Of a stretch of 64,000 nucleotides of DNA, positions 57,716 through 64,000 are shown piece after piece. The stretch spans positions 744,001-808,000 of the forward strand of contig CAWBNG010000004.1 in assembly GCA_963790075.1 (NCBI GenBank), read 5' to 3'. Position numbers and translations under genes: made by a program. Under the pieces are notes generated by a model. That model ran no database searches, was not told where the DNA came from, and worked only from the letters and a program-made list of their open reading frames with translations. The stretch's first letter is position 1. Each line of letters starts with the position of its first letter. Origin of the DNA: CAYOUV01 sp963790075 (GTDB lineage: Bacteria; Chloroflexota; Anaerolineae; Anaerolineales; Villigracilaceae).

Positions 57716-58840
57716 CTACGCGTCTTTCTGTTTTTCTGACTTGCGGGCGGCACTTTTCTTTTGTGACTGGTTGGCTGCCCCCATGGCTGCGCCTGCGACT
57801 ATTCCGGCGGCAGCCGCTGCACCGACTATCGTCACGGCCGGGCGGTTCAATGGAGCCGATTGGCCTTGGTAGAAACCACCACCATCCCAGAAGTTTGGCT
57901 CAGAGCATCCCAGGCAGGGATGTCCGGATTGGACGGGGAAGGATAAGCCGGCGTCCCATTTGATCGTAGCGCAAGCATTGTATGTCGTTGGGCCCTTACA
58001 ACCCAACTTATACAGGCACCATCCCTGGCGCGCTCCTTCGTCGTCGAACAATTCGGCGAATTTTCCTGCCTCGTAGAAGGGACGACGCAAGCAGCGGTCG
58101 TGAATGGTATTGCCATAAAAGGTCTTCGGGCGGCGCAGCCCGTCCAACTCAGGCAGACTGCCAAAGATCAAAAAGTTAGCTAAGGTGCCGGTGAATGCTT
58201 CGGGAATAGCTGGGCAACCAGGAATATTTACAATTGGCTTGTCGGTGATAATTTCCCAGACACCTTTGGCGTTGGTAGGATTTGGTTTTGCTTTAGGAAT
58301 ACCGCCAAATGAGGCGCAATTGCCGGTTGCGATGATGGCGGCTGCTCCGGCCGCGGCTTCTTTCAGTAAATCCAGGGCGGACTTGCCGCCAATAGTGCAA
58401 TATCCATCCCCTTCGGGGATGCTACCTTCCACAACCAAGATGTACTGACCAGCATATTTTTTCATGGCAGCTTGCTTGGCTTCTTCGACCTGGAAGCCGG
58501 CTGCGGCTGAGAGAGTTTCGTGATATTCGACCGTGATCGAGTTGAGTACCAAATTAACCAGTGTCGGCGAGTGGGAACGCGTCAGCGCCTCGCTACATCC
58601 GGCACAATCCTGAAACTCCAACCAAATCACCGGTAGACGGGGTTTCGTCTCCAGCGCATGCCTAACCATGTCAATCGGTTTGACGGAGGTATGCTTCAAA
58701 TTCCCAGGTAAGCCACTTTCATCAAATGGAGGCATCCTGGTCAGGCCTAATGCGCCTACCAATGCGCCGCATATTTTGAGAAAGTCGCGTCTGGAAACGC
58801 CCTGCTTTTGCAAATATTGATGGACGGTCTCCTCGGGCAT
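57716..58840 (-). CDS. hynS: NiFe hydrogenase small subunit with Tat signal
   Basis: 374 residues. The twin-arginine signal is SRRDFLK (16-22) followed by a hydrophobic core. The proximal cluster motif is C79/C82 (FQDCAGCSEAL), with GNCASFGG and NIPGCPA further on; the C-terminal cluster region has IHDRCLRRPFY, LGCKGPTTYNAC and SGHPCLGCSEPNFWD. Near the end an Ala/Gly-rich hydrophobic helix (about 338-355) probably anchors it in the membrane, followed by a Lys-rich tail. The three iron-sulfur clusters relay electrons from the NiFe site to Isp1. Nine bases separate it from isp1. Confidence 0.95.
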   Translation of the reverse strand: MPEETVHQYLQKQGVSRRDFLKICGALVGALGLTRMPPFDESGLPGNLKHTSVKPIDMVRHALETKPRLPVIWLEFQDCAGCSEALTRSHSPTLVNLVLNSITVEYHETLSAAAGFQVEEAKQAAMKKYAGQYILVVEGSIPEGDGYCTIGGKSALDLLKEAAAGAAAIIATGNCASFGGIPKAKPNPTNAKGVWEIITDKPIVNIPGCPAIPEAFTGTLANFLIFGSLPELDGLRRPKTFYGNTIHDRCLRRPFYEAGKFAELFDDEGARQGWCLYKLGCKGPTTYNACATIKWDAGLSFPVQSGHPCLGCSEPNFWDGGGFYQGQSAPLNRPAVTIVGAAAAAGIVAGAAMGAANQSQKKSAARKSEKQKDA

Positions 58841-58872
58841 TTAATTTCTCCTCTTTGTTGGTTGAACAAGCC

Positions 58873-59316
58873 TTAGCAGGATATATCTTCTGCTTCGAGT
58901 TTCTTCTGGTAAGCTGCCAAACCCTCAGCCCCGGTAGCCAGGTTGCTTTTTTCACCATCCCAATCGGTCGGCTTCATTTCTGCGATCCAGCCTTCACCGT
59001 AAGGTTCGCGTGTCACCAGGTTGGGATCAGAAGCCAATTTGTCGTTACCACGCACCAGCACACCAGTCACGGGAGCTGGTACCGGACCGACGAACTTGCT
59101 GCTTTCAACTGTAGCGACACTTTTTCCCTGGGCTACTTCCTGGCCGACGGCACGGGTTTTGATTGTCACTGCAGCTAACTTCTCGCCGGAGAGTTTAGCT
59201 GCAACGGCGGTCATTCCCACGCGGATAATGCCATCTTTCATTGGTTTAGCCCACACATGCTTGTCGATCAGGTAATACAGGTCTTCAGGTAGGTTGCACC
59301 CACGAACATCAGCCAT
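58873..59316 (-). CDS. lbpA: Lipoate-binding GcvH-like protein, LbpA type
   Basis: 147 residues, GcvH fold. The lipoyl lysine is K74 in VESSKFVGPVPAPVTG. In ordinary glycine-cleavage H proteins this region reads ESVKAASDIYAPVSG; the FVGPV-P form recalls the LbpA proteins of sulfur-oxidising sHdr clusters. No gcvT or gcvP is nearby. It sits between the DsrE genes and hynS in the same direction, with 21- and 32-base gaps. A role as carrier of sulfur bound to dihydrolipoamide, or as a dithiol/disulfide electron carrier for Isp2, is inference. C-terminal residue is Cys (EDISC), and C7 is near the N-terminus. Confidence 0.85.
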   Translation of the reverse strand: MADVRGCNLPEDLYYLIDKHVWAKPMKDGIIRVGMTAVAAKLSGEKLAAVTIKTRAVGQEVAQGKSVATVESSKFVGPVPAPVTGVLVRGNDKLASDPNLVTREPYGEGWIAEMKPTDWDGEKSNLATGAEGLAAYQKKLEAEDISC

Positions 59317-59337
59317 AGTCGACCACTCCTTTCATGA

Positions 59338-59700
59338 TTAGAACGTAAGGGTTTTGGCGTCTTCTGACATTTGCCACATTGCCGCACCGCCGACCATTTT
59401 GACATCATCGATCAGATCTTCGGCGGTCAGATCATGCAACTCCATGGAAGCCGTACAGGCAGTAAATTCAACTCCCGCCTCCATGGCATCTTTCAAAAAA
59501 TCGCCGACAGGTTTGCCACCAGCTTTGGGGTAAATTGTCTCCGCCATCCCCTTTTTTAGCAGCAAAGTACCGTCAATGGTGAAAAACATGGTGACCTCGT
59601 AATCCATCGCGGCTGCCAAGGTGGCAAAAAAGAAGGGCGTCGCACAGCGACGCGGAGTATCAGGACCGCTGGTCATTATGATTAAAACCTTGTCATCCAT
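59338..59700 (-). CDS. DsrE-family sulfur-transfer protein (third copy)
   Basis: 120 residues of the DsrE/DsrF-like fold: VLIIMTSGPDTPRRCATPFFFA at the start, MFFTIDGTLLLKKG, then VEFTACTASMELHDL with C82 at the position of the reactive cysteine; C19 is a second one. Ends MSEDAKTLTF, very like the neighbouring copy. DsrE-type proteins receive sulfane sulfur as a persulfide, usually from TusA. The 67-base gap upstream contains an imperfect 12-base inverted repeat. Confidence 0.85.
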   Translation of the reverse strand: MDDKVLIIMTSGPDTPRRCATPFFFATLAAAMDYEVTMFFTIDGTLLLKKGMAETIYPKAGGKPVGDFLKDAMEAGVEFTACTASMELHDLTAEDLIDDVKMVGGAAMWQMSEDAKTLTF

Positions 59701-59767
59701 TTGTTTAGTCCTTTCAAGTTGGAAGCTAAAAGAATCGACTTCAGTATTTTTTGTCTGAGGTCAATTC

Positions 59768-60232
59768 TTAGAAGGTGAGAGCGATGGCGTCTTCGCTTGC
59801 AAACTCGAGAAAAGTGGCGGCTCCGCCTATTTCTATGCCGTCAATCAAATCCTCTTTCTTAATTCCCATGACATCCATGGTCATCTGACAGGCAATCAAT
59901 CTAACGCCCATCTCTTGTGCCATCCCCAATAACTCACTTAGTTTGGCAACATTGGCTTTTTTCATCCAGTTATTCATCATAGAGGTGGCCATGGCAGTCA
60001 TGCCGGGCAACATACCGATAATGTTCGGTATCGGTATGGGCATGGCCGGATTGGCAATCGGTGCAACTTGCAATTTATCGGCATTGCCCTTCTTGAGGAT
60101 TTCCAGGCCATAGAAGGTGAAGAAAATGGCCGCCTCCAGGTCCATAGCCAGTCCGGCAGTTGATAAAATTAGGGGTGGATATGCAGCATCCAAAGTTCCG
60201 TGTGTAGCGATAATCGCCAATCTTTTACTCAT
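59768..60232 (-). CDS. DsrE2/DsrE3-type sulfur-transfer protein
   Basis: 154 residues. It has the features of the longer DsrE2/DsrE3 branch: ATHGTLDAAYPPLIL, IFFTFYGLEILKKG, a Met/Pro-rich middle insertion (about 60-92) and VRLIACQMTMDVMGI with the single cysteine C115. The GGAATFLEFA block near the end is typical. DsrE3 proteins are known partners of TusA in bacterial sulfur oxidation. Cytoplasmic or membrane-associated. Confidence 0.87.
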   Translation of the reverse strand: MSKRLAIIATHGTLDAAYPPLILSTAGLAMDLEAAIFFTFYGLEILKKGNADKLQVAPIANPAMPIPIPNIIGMLPGMTAMATSMMNNWMKKANVAKLSELLGMAQEMGVRLIACQMTMDVMGIKKEDLIDGIEIGGAATFLEFASEDAIALTF

Positions 60233-60253
60233 TTTGTGCCTCCTGTTAGAGCG

Positions 60254-60628
60254 CTAATAAACCATCACATTAGTGGCTTCAGAGCACTCTTTGACGAACG
60301 TAGCCGCATTGACCACTATGGCCCCTCGAATGAATTCCTTCTCGGGTTCGATCTGACGAGACTTTACGCAAGGTCCGCAGACTAGTAGTTTGCCGCCATT
60401 TTCAAGATAAATATCCAGAAGTTCTTTGAGAGGGGGAAAACCTGCTGCAGCAACGTGTTCGGCAATTCCCTTCATGATCAGCATGACACCGTTTACTTGA
60501 AAGCCAAGCACGACATCTACGTCCGAAGCTTGAGCTGTAGTTGCCATGACGAAGGGGATGGTCGCTCGTTCCGGATCTTCTGGTCCGTGTGTGCACATTA
60601 ATATTAGTTTTTCTTTCTTCTCGGTCAT
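60254..60628 (-). CDS. DsrE-family protein with CxxC motif
   Basis: 124 residues. It differs from the other two copies by a CGPC motif (C84/C87 in KLLVCGPCVKSRQI), plus C12 and C115. The start KLILMCTHGPEDPERATIPFVMA is DsrE-like. A CxxC pair could handle persulfide release or disulfide exchange, unlike the single-cysteine copies. It directly follows tusA (20 bases) and probably interacts with it. Confidence 0.85.
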   Translation of the reverse strand: MTEKKEKLILMCTHGPEDPERATIPFVMATTAQASDVDVVLGFQVNGVMLIMKGIAEHVAAAGFPPLKELLDIYLENGGKLLVCGPCVKSRQIEPEKEFIRGAIVVNAATFVKECSEATNVMVY

Positions 60629-60648
60629 TCTTTGGGATCCTTACTTGA

Positions 60649-60885
60649 TTATTTAGTGCGCTTGATATAGAAAATGAACTTATCCCCTGCTTGTTCATGT
60701 TCAAGCAATTCATGCCCGGTTTTTGAGGTCCAGGCCTGGATGTCGGGCAACGAACCAGGGTCGGTAGCGATCATCTTGAGCACCTGGCCCATCTGCAGTG
60801 CGTCGACAGCCTTCTTGGTTTTCAGGATTGGCATCGGGCAGGCCAAACCACTACAATCTAACTCCTGATCAAATTCGAGTGCCAT
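60649..60885 (-). CDS. tusA: TusA-family sulfur carrier
   Basis: 78 residues from the ATG at 60885, preceded by a perfect AGGAGG; an upstream in-frame ATG at 60924 falls in the regulatory palindrome. The sequence LDCSGLACPMPILKTKKAV carries the invariant sulfur-accepting C16 in CPMP, and C11. TusA proteins pass sulfane sulfur between rhodanese-like donors, DsrE proteins and downstream acceptors. It is the first structural gene of the operon. Confidence 0.95.
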   Translation of the reverse strand: MALEFDQELDCSGLACPMPILKTKKAVDALQMGQVLKMIATDPGSLPDIQAWTSKTGHELLEHEQAGDKFIFYIKRTK

Positions 60886-60904
60886 TTTCGAACCTCCTAC
60901 GAAA

Positions 60905-60928
60905 GATATTGAAAATATTTTCACAATC
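60905..60928. promoter_or_regulatory. Palindrome in the tusA promoter region
   Basis: A 24-base near-palindrome (10 of 12 arm positions match) centred on the perfect gaaaatattttc at 60911-60922. It lies 19 bases before the tusA start codon and between tusA and the regulator gene. It may be an operator for the adjacent regulator or another factor. Confidence 0.5.
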
Positions 60929-60992
60929 CAACTATATTCTTTTTATGTGTACTTTGTCCTTATCAAAAGTAGTGAATTACCTTAACGGGTGC

Positions 60993-61742
60993 TTAAGACA
61001 TGATATCGCTCATGACAGAGATCTGCTTGAGTCGATTCATCAAATCGGACCGCTCAGAGCCAATCTGCTCAAATGTCCGGGCAACTTGCTGCAACCATCG
61101 AGCCAACTGAGACTTCTTGCGTTTATCCAACATAGGGGTGCTGTCGGCTGCTTGCGTCAAAAGGTTGAAATTGATCTGATATCTTTCGGCCAATTTCCGA
61201 ATTCTGGCTACCTCATCTTTTGGGTCTGGTGCGTGTGTATGGAATTGGCCCGCTATCAAGATTGCGATCAATTCTCCCTGAACACGGATTGGAGCGCGGG
61301 TGTACTTTAAACCCGCATGACACGGAATGAATTCAGGGGATAGGCCTTGCGGTTGGGCAAGCTTTTGCCAAGATTCAATGCAACCCCGCCGCCCTTCTTC
61401 GCTGCCCAGGATCAATTTGCAGAAATCGCAGGAATTGCTTACTTTTGTCAGTGGCTGACCGTTTTTGTCTGTCAACACCGACCCAACCTCAGCTATTTCA
61501 GCGAAAACATCCTGGATTGGTTGGACACAGTGCAAAGGCAATATGTTTACCGAAATTGGTGTTCCTTTTTCAACATAACCAAGCTGACCGTCCAGCAAAT
61601 TTTCAATCGATTGTCCTGAAAATCGCCATTGATGTCCCACCTTGACCCCCGTCAAGCGACCATCCTTAAGCATACGATAAACGGTTGTACGATCTATCTT
61701 GAGCAATTCCTGGACCTGTTTGGCAGTTAGTAGATTATCCAT
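60993..61742 (-). CDS. Excisionase-type HTH regulator with PocR sensory domain
   Basis: 249 residues from the ATG at 61742; a start 15 codons earlier gives an unrelated leader overlapping the promoter. Residues 1-50 are a MerR/excisionase-type DNA-binding domain (LTAKQVQELLKIDRTTVYRMLKDGRL, GHQWRFSGQSIENLL). Residues about 68-170 form a PocR-type ligand domain with a conserved cysteine set C105/C108 (NSCDFCKL), C121 and C141 (PCHAGL), ending ILIAGQFH. The C-terminal ~60 residues are helical. The cysteines may hold a metal or iron-sulfur centre or sense thiols or sulfur. It is transcribed toward tusA with a 107-base gap, so it probably controls the hydrogenase/sulfur operon. Confidence 0.85.
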   Translation of the reverse strand: MDNLLTAKQVQELLKIDRTTVYRMLKDGRLTGVKVGHQWRFSGQSIENLLDGQLGYVEKGTPISVNILPLHCVQPIQDVFAEIAEVGSVLTDKNGQPLTKVSNSCDFCKLILGSEEGRRGCIESWQKLAQPQGLSPEFIPCHAGLKYTRAPIRVQGELIAILIAGQFHTHAPDPKDEVARIRKLAERYQINFNLLTQAADSTPMLDKRKKSQLARWLQQVARTFEQIGSERSDLMNRLKQISVMSDIMS

Positions 61743-61772
61743 AATCAGTTTGCGTGAAGGTTTGTTGTGGTC

Positions 61773-61802
61773 TGCAATAAGTTGCAATAAGTTACAATAG
61801 TA
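61773..61802 (-). repeat. Three 10-bp direct repeats upstream of the regulator
   Basis: tgcaataagt occurs twice in tandem (61773-61782, 61783-61792) followed by the variant tacaatagta. The 10-base period equals about one helical turn, so bound proteins would line up on one face of DNA. It starts 31 bases from the regulator start codon. An autoregulatory site is likely. The rest of the gap to 62078 contains nothing I recognise. Confidence 0.55.
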
Positions 61803-62078
61803 TTATGCGTCAAGCAAGGGCGATGTAATAGTGGCTTTTGTCAAGAATAATCGCGTTATGTGTCACAGATACAATTGGAGGTGTGAAGAAAATGGGTTTT
61901 TGATGGGAGTTAGGATTGGGACAAGAAATTAATGTCGATTTAAACACAAACAAACCCCTCCACTTGTGGCTTTGATCTCAGTATCGTGCTAGTCGGTATC
62001 GGTTGACAGATGGTAATTATTCTGTCGATTATGGTTGCCGGCATTTTTTAATATAGTTGGCCCTAAGCCTCTTGGGAA

Positions 62079-62402
62079 TCACTGATTGCGCAACCAAGCC
62101 AAGGCTTTTGATTCTGCCTTGAAGTATCGAACCTCATGGGTATAGTAGCTTTCGGGAATCTCCAGGATTGTTGGGTCAATGTCAGCCCCAAAGATCGCTG
62201 TGGTGGGCATCATGGGACGGAATTGTTGAATATGCCGGGAGCATTCTTCACCGGTTGTGCCCGTTAGATCAATCAATAACCTGCCCCGGTAGTCGTGCAA
62301 GAAATTGGCCAGCGATTGCACGTCTTTTGGGGATAGGAGCCCTGTATGCTTGCATCGAACGATATTCTTTTCCACCGGAGTAATCGTAAATGCTGAATCC
62401 AT
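62079..62402 (-). CDS. Small SpoIIAA/STAS-like protein
   Basis: 107 residues from the ATG at 62402, with AAGGAG 7 bases upstream; a start 12 codons earlier is less likely. The pattern of short strands (FTITPVEKNIVRCKHTG, GRLLIDLTGTTGEE) and the end YFKAESKALAWLRNQ resembles SpoIIAA-like/STAS-related small proteins. No catalytic motif is visible. It is a single gene transcribed in the same direction as the regulator, with a 336-base gap. Function unknown. Confidence 0.6.
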   Translation of the reverse strand: MDSAFTITPVEKNIVRCKHTGLLSPKDVQSLANFLHDYRGRLLIDLTGTTGEECSRHIQQFRPMMPTTAIFGADIDPTILEIPESYYTHEVRYFKAESKALAWLRNQ

Positions 62403-63042
62403 TACAAACTCCTTTTTCTGGGGTGAAGCAATGAGCAAATCCCCTTAACTCCTTGCTTTGTTTAGATATTGTCAGATTGACAACCAGTCATTATTCAATC
62501 TGACATCCAGTTATGGAGAAAGGGTTGTGTCGCATCCGATCACGCAATTCCCCATCACCTGCACTTATTCGGATTTTCGTCAAACGCAATTCCAATTGAC
62601 AAAAACAACCTATTACCATACTCCAACAGGAAATTACATTGAGGTCGGAAGCGAGTCCAGTTGATATACTAATATTATAGTTGTTTTGTTGCTATTTTCA
62701 ATATGTATACCTACTATAATGTTAAATTATCACAATGCCCATGTCGGCTAACAATGCTGCCTGTGGTATAGTTCCTGAAATCGGTGTCGGGTGGATCTGT
62801 AGTTTTTTTACAGTGGAGGCGCCGGAATTTGAACTGTCCACTTGACCAGGCCGAGCATGATCGTTGGGCGGGGGCAAACGGATGACGAAAACATATACTT
62901 TAATCAGGTGTTCTCGAATGGCAAAATTTTAATCATAGGTAAACAGATGCAACGAAACGACCTCTAACAACGTAAATTAATCAGATACGCCGCTTCTGTT
63001 TAGTGTAGTTCTAATCAATCGCATACATTAAGGAGAATGAAA
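62403..63042. other. Divergent intergenic region without recognised gene
   Basis: 640 bases between divergent genes. Contains a TATAAT at 62715-62720 without a matching -35 box, an AT-rich stretch 62660-62740, and a GC-rich stretch about 62840-62880. A short plus-strand frame at 62458-62664 lacks a ribosome binding site and looks random. No known RNA motif was recognised. Confidence 0.5.
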
Positions 63043-63615
63043 ATGTCAACTCAACGTAATTCGGGTGCGCTGGTTGGCGGTTCGTTGCTGATCGCCTTTG
63101 GCATCCTGGCCTTGCTAAGTCAATTGTTCCGCGGCTTTGACTTCTGGTCGAATTTTTGGCCTTTCATCGTCATCGGCTTCGGAGCCATGTTTTTCGTCGG
63201 CATGGTAGCCGGAGGAAAGTCGGCCGGCCCGCTGGCTATTCCCGGAAGCATCATTACGGTCATCGGTTTGATGCTTCTTCTTCAAAATCTGACCGATCAT
63301 TGGGAAAGCTGGTCCTATGGCTGGACGGTCATCCTCATGTCTGTTGGCCTAGGAATTTTTATCATGGGTGTCTGGCAGGACGATGAGCATCGTCGTCGGG
63401 CAGGCTTGCGCGTGTTGGAGATCGGTACGATCCTGTTCGTGGTCTTCGGAGCATTTTTTGAGATGCTATTTACAACTTCCGGATTGAGCCAGTTTGTCTT
63501 TCCTACCGCACTGATATTGCTGGGTATCTACCTGATCGTAAAACGGTCTGGCTTGCTGCCCCTTCGTCGCGACGAATTTTTCAATCAAGATGATAATTCC
63601 TCACAGGAAAAATAG
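63043..63615 (+). CDS. LiaF-TM-like membrane protein
   Basis: 190 residues from the ATG at 63043, seven bases after AGGAG; an ATG six bases earlier is too close to the ribosome binding site. Six hydrophobic segments in pairs, of the form GGSLLIAFGILALLSQL, FWPFIVIGFGAMFFVGM, IPGSIITVIGLMLLLQNL, VILMSVGLGIFIMGV, fit the LiaI/LiaF-type transmembrane domain. The C-terminal tail is charged. Homologues are linked to envelope-stress signalling. It is followed after 13 bases by a second protein with the same kind of membrane start. Confidence 0.75.
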   Translation: MSTQRNSGALVGGSLLIAFGILALLSQLFRGFDFWSNFWPFIVIGFGAMFFVGMVAGGKSAGPLAIPGSIITVIGLMLLLQNLTDHWESWSYGWTVILMSVGLGIFIMGVWQDDEHRRRAGLRVLEIGTILFVVFGAFFEMLFTTSGLSQFVFPTALILLGIYLIVKRSGLLPLRRDEFFNQDDNSSQEK

Positions 63616-63628
63616 ATTAGGAGATCAC

Positions 63629-64000
63629 ATGAAAAATCGATCAATTTTTTGGCCGTTGGCCATGATTGCGGCTGGTGTAATATGGATCCTGGTCAGCATG
63701 GGAAATCTTCCAAAGTCAAATTTATGGGCGCTGGCACAAATCTGGCCATTCGTGTTAATCGCTTTGGGCCTGGGTTTAATTGTGCGAGCATATTGGAATG
63801 CAGGCGGAATGTTGATATCGGCATTGATCGTTATCTTCGCAGTGCTGGCTGTCTTGTTTGCTCCACAACTTGGCTGGGATCACATTCCCTCCTGGGGTTG
63901 GCAATTTGATACCGGTGCCAGGATTGGCGGTGGCGTAGCAGGCTCTGGGAAAATTATGAGCCAAACGCGAAATGTGGATGGTTTTTCTGCAATATCGATC
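63629..64000 (+). CDS. Membrane protein with GIN/DUF2807-like domain start (3' end outside window)
   Basis: 124 residues visible from the ATG at 63629 (TTAGGAG upstream); the frame is open to the window edge. The first ~85 residues form three or four hydrophobic segments like those of the upstream gene (FWPLAMIAAGVIWILVSMG, IWPFVLIALGLGLIVRAY). The visible end SGKIMSQTRNVDGFSAISI matches the opening of GIN (head domain, DUF2807) proteins, which continue as a beta-solenoid. Probably co-transcribed with the upstream gene. Function uncertain; an envelope or surface role is likely. Confidence 0.75.
   Translation, partial: MKNRSIFWPLAMIAAGVIWILVSMGNLPKSNLWALAQIWPFVLIALGLGLIVRAYWNAGGMLISALIVIFAVLAVLFAPQLGWDHIPSWGWQFDTGARIGGGVAGSGKIMSQTRNVDGFSAISI

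Noticed and set aside
58873..59316. Glycine cleavage system H protein
   Set aside because: The lipoyl region differs (ESSKFVGPVPAPV) and no gcvT or gcvP lies nearby; the operon context is hydrogenase and sulfur transfer.
51320..60885. Complete sHdr or Dsr sulfur-oxidation cluster
   Set aside because: hdrA, hdrB/hdrC and dsrAB are absent; only the carrier and accessory parts are present, together with hydrogenase genes.
62458..62664. Plus-strand frame of 68 codons
   Set aside because: No ribosome binding site, atypical composition, no recognisable motif.

Overview
The window looks like chromosomal DNA of an anaerobic, polysaccharide- and peptide-degrading bacterium, most likely an Anaerolineae-type member of the Chloroflexota. 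This is inferred from the gene mix: a giant Gly/Asp/Asn-rich repeat protein, GH94/GH3/GH2 enzymes with an Opp-type sugar importer and a CelR-like LacI regulator, NarL-type signalling, and a uptake-type NiFe hydrogenase. No rRNA or marker protein is present to prove the taxon. I see no insertion sequence, prophage, CRISPR array or replication origin.

Layout. (1) 1-17.8 kb: the 3' part of one enormous repeat protein (5,920 residues visible, start outside the window), ended by a perfect 42-bp palindrome. (2) 17.9-23.6 kb: a DesK/NarL-type two-component system facing a small membrane-protein gene and a three-gene ABC-2 exporter. (3) 23.7-27.7 kb: acyltransferase-like gene, azlC-azlD branched-chain amino acid exporter, and an S9 prolyl-oligopeptidase-family peptidase. 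(4) 27.7-28.9 kb: a REC-GGDEF protein and a tRNA-Met(CAT) with promoter and terminator. (5) 29.1-36.0 kb: a carbohydrate-phosphorolysis operon (aldo/keto reductase, cellobiose phosphorylase, second GH94 phosphorylase, cupin) behind a nitroreductase. (6) 36.1-37.0 kb: an aminoglycoside-phosphotransferase-like gene broken by a 4-bp duplication. (7) 37.2-50.8 kb: GH3 beta-glucosidase, GH2 beta-mannosidase, MFS sugar transporter, OppABCDF-type importer and a LacI regulator with a perfect TGGGAGCGCTCCCA operator, the published CelR-type operator. Regions 5 and 7 together look like a system for taking up beta-linked oligosaccharides and cleaving them by hydrolysis or phosphorolysis. (8) 51.3-61.8 kb: the most interesting part, read right to left: a PocR-domain regulator, then tusA, three DsrE-family genes, a lipoate-binding GcvH-like protein (LbpA type), hynS-isp1-isp2-hynL (Isp-type, group 1e-like NiFe hydrogenase), a broken small gene, the hydrogenase maturation protease, a lipoate-protein ligase, tatA and hypA. 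(9) 62-64 kb: a small SpoIIAA-like protein and two envelope-type membrane proteins, the last running off the window.

The main hypothesis concerns region 8. Parts known from sulfane-sulfur transfer (TusA, DsrE) and from lipoate-dependent sulfur oxidation (LbpA plus its ligase) are built into one apparent transcription unit with a Tat-exported hydrogenase whose electron partner Isp2 is HdrD-like. No sHdr core genes (hdrA/B/C) and no dsrAB are in the window. The layout suggests a hydrogenase-linked sulfur or disulfide redox module in which protein-bound lipoamide may be the sulfur or electron carrier.
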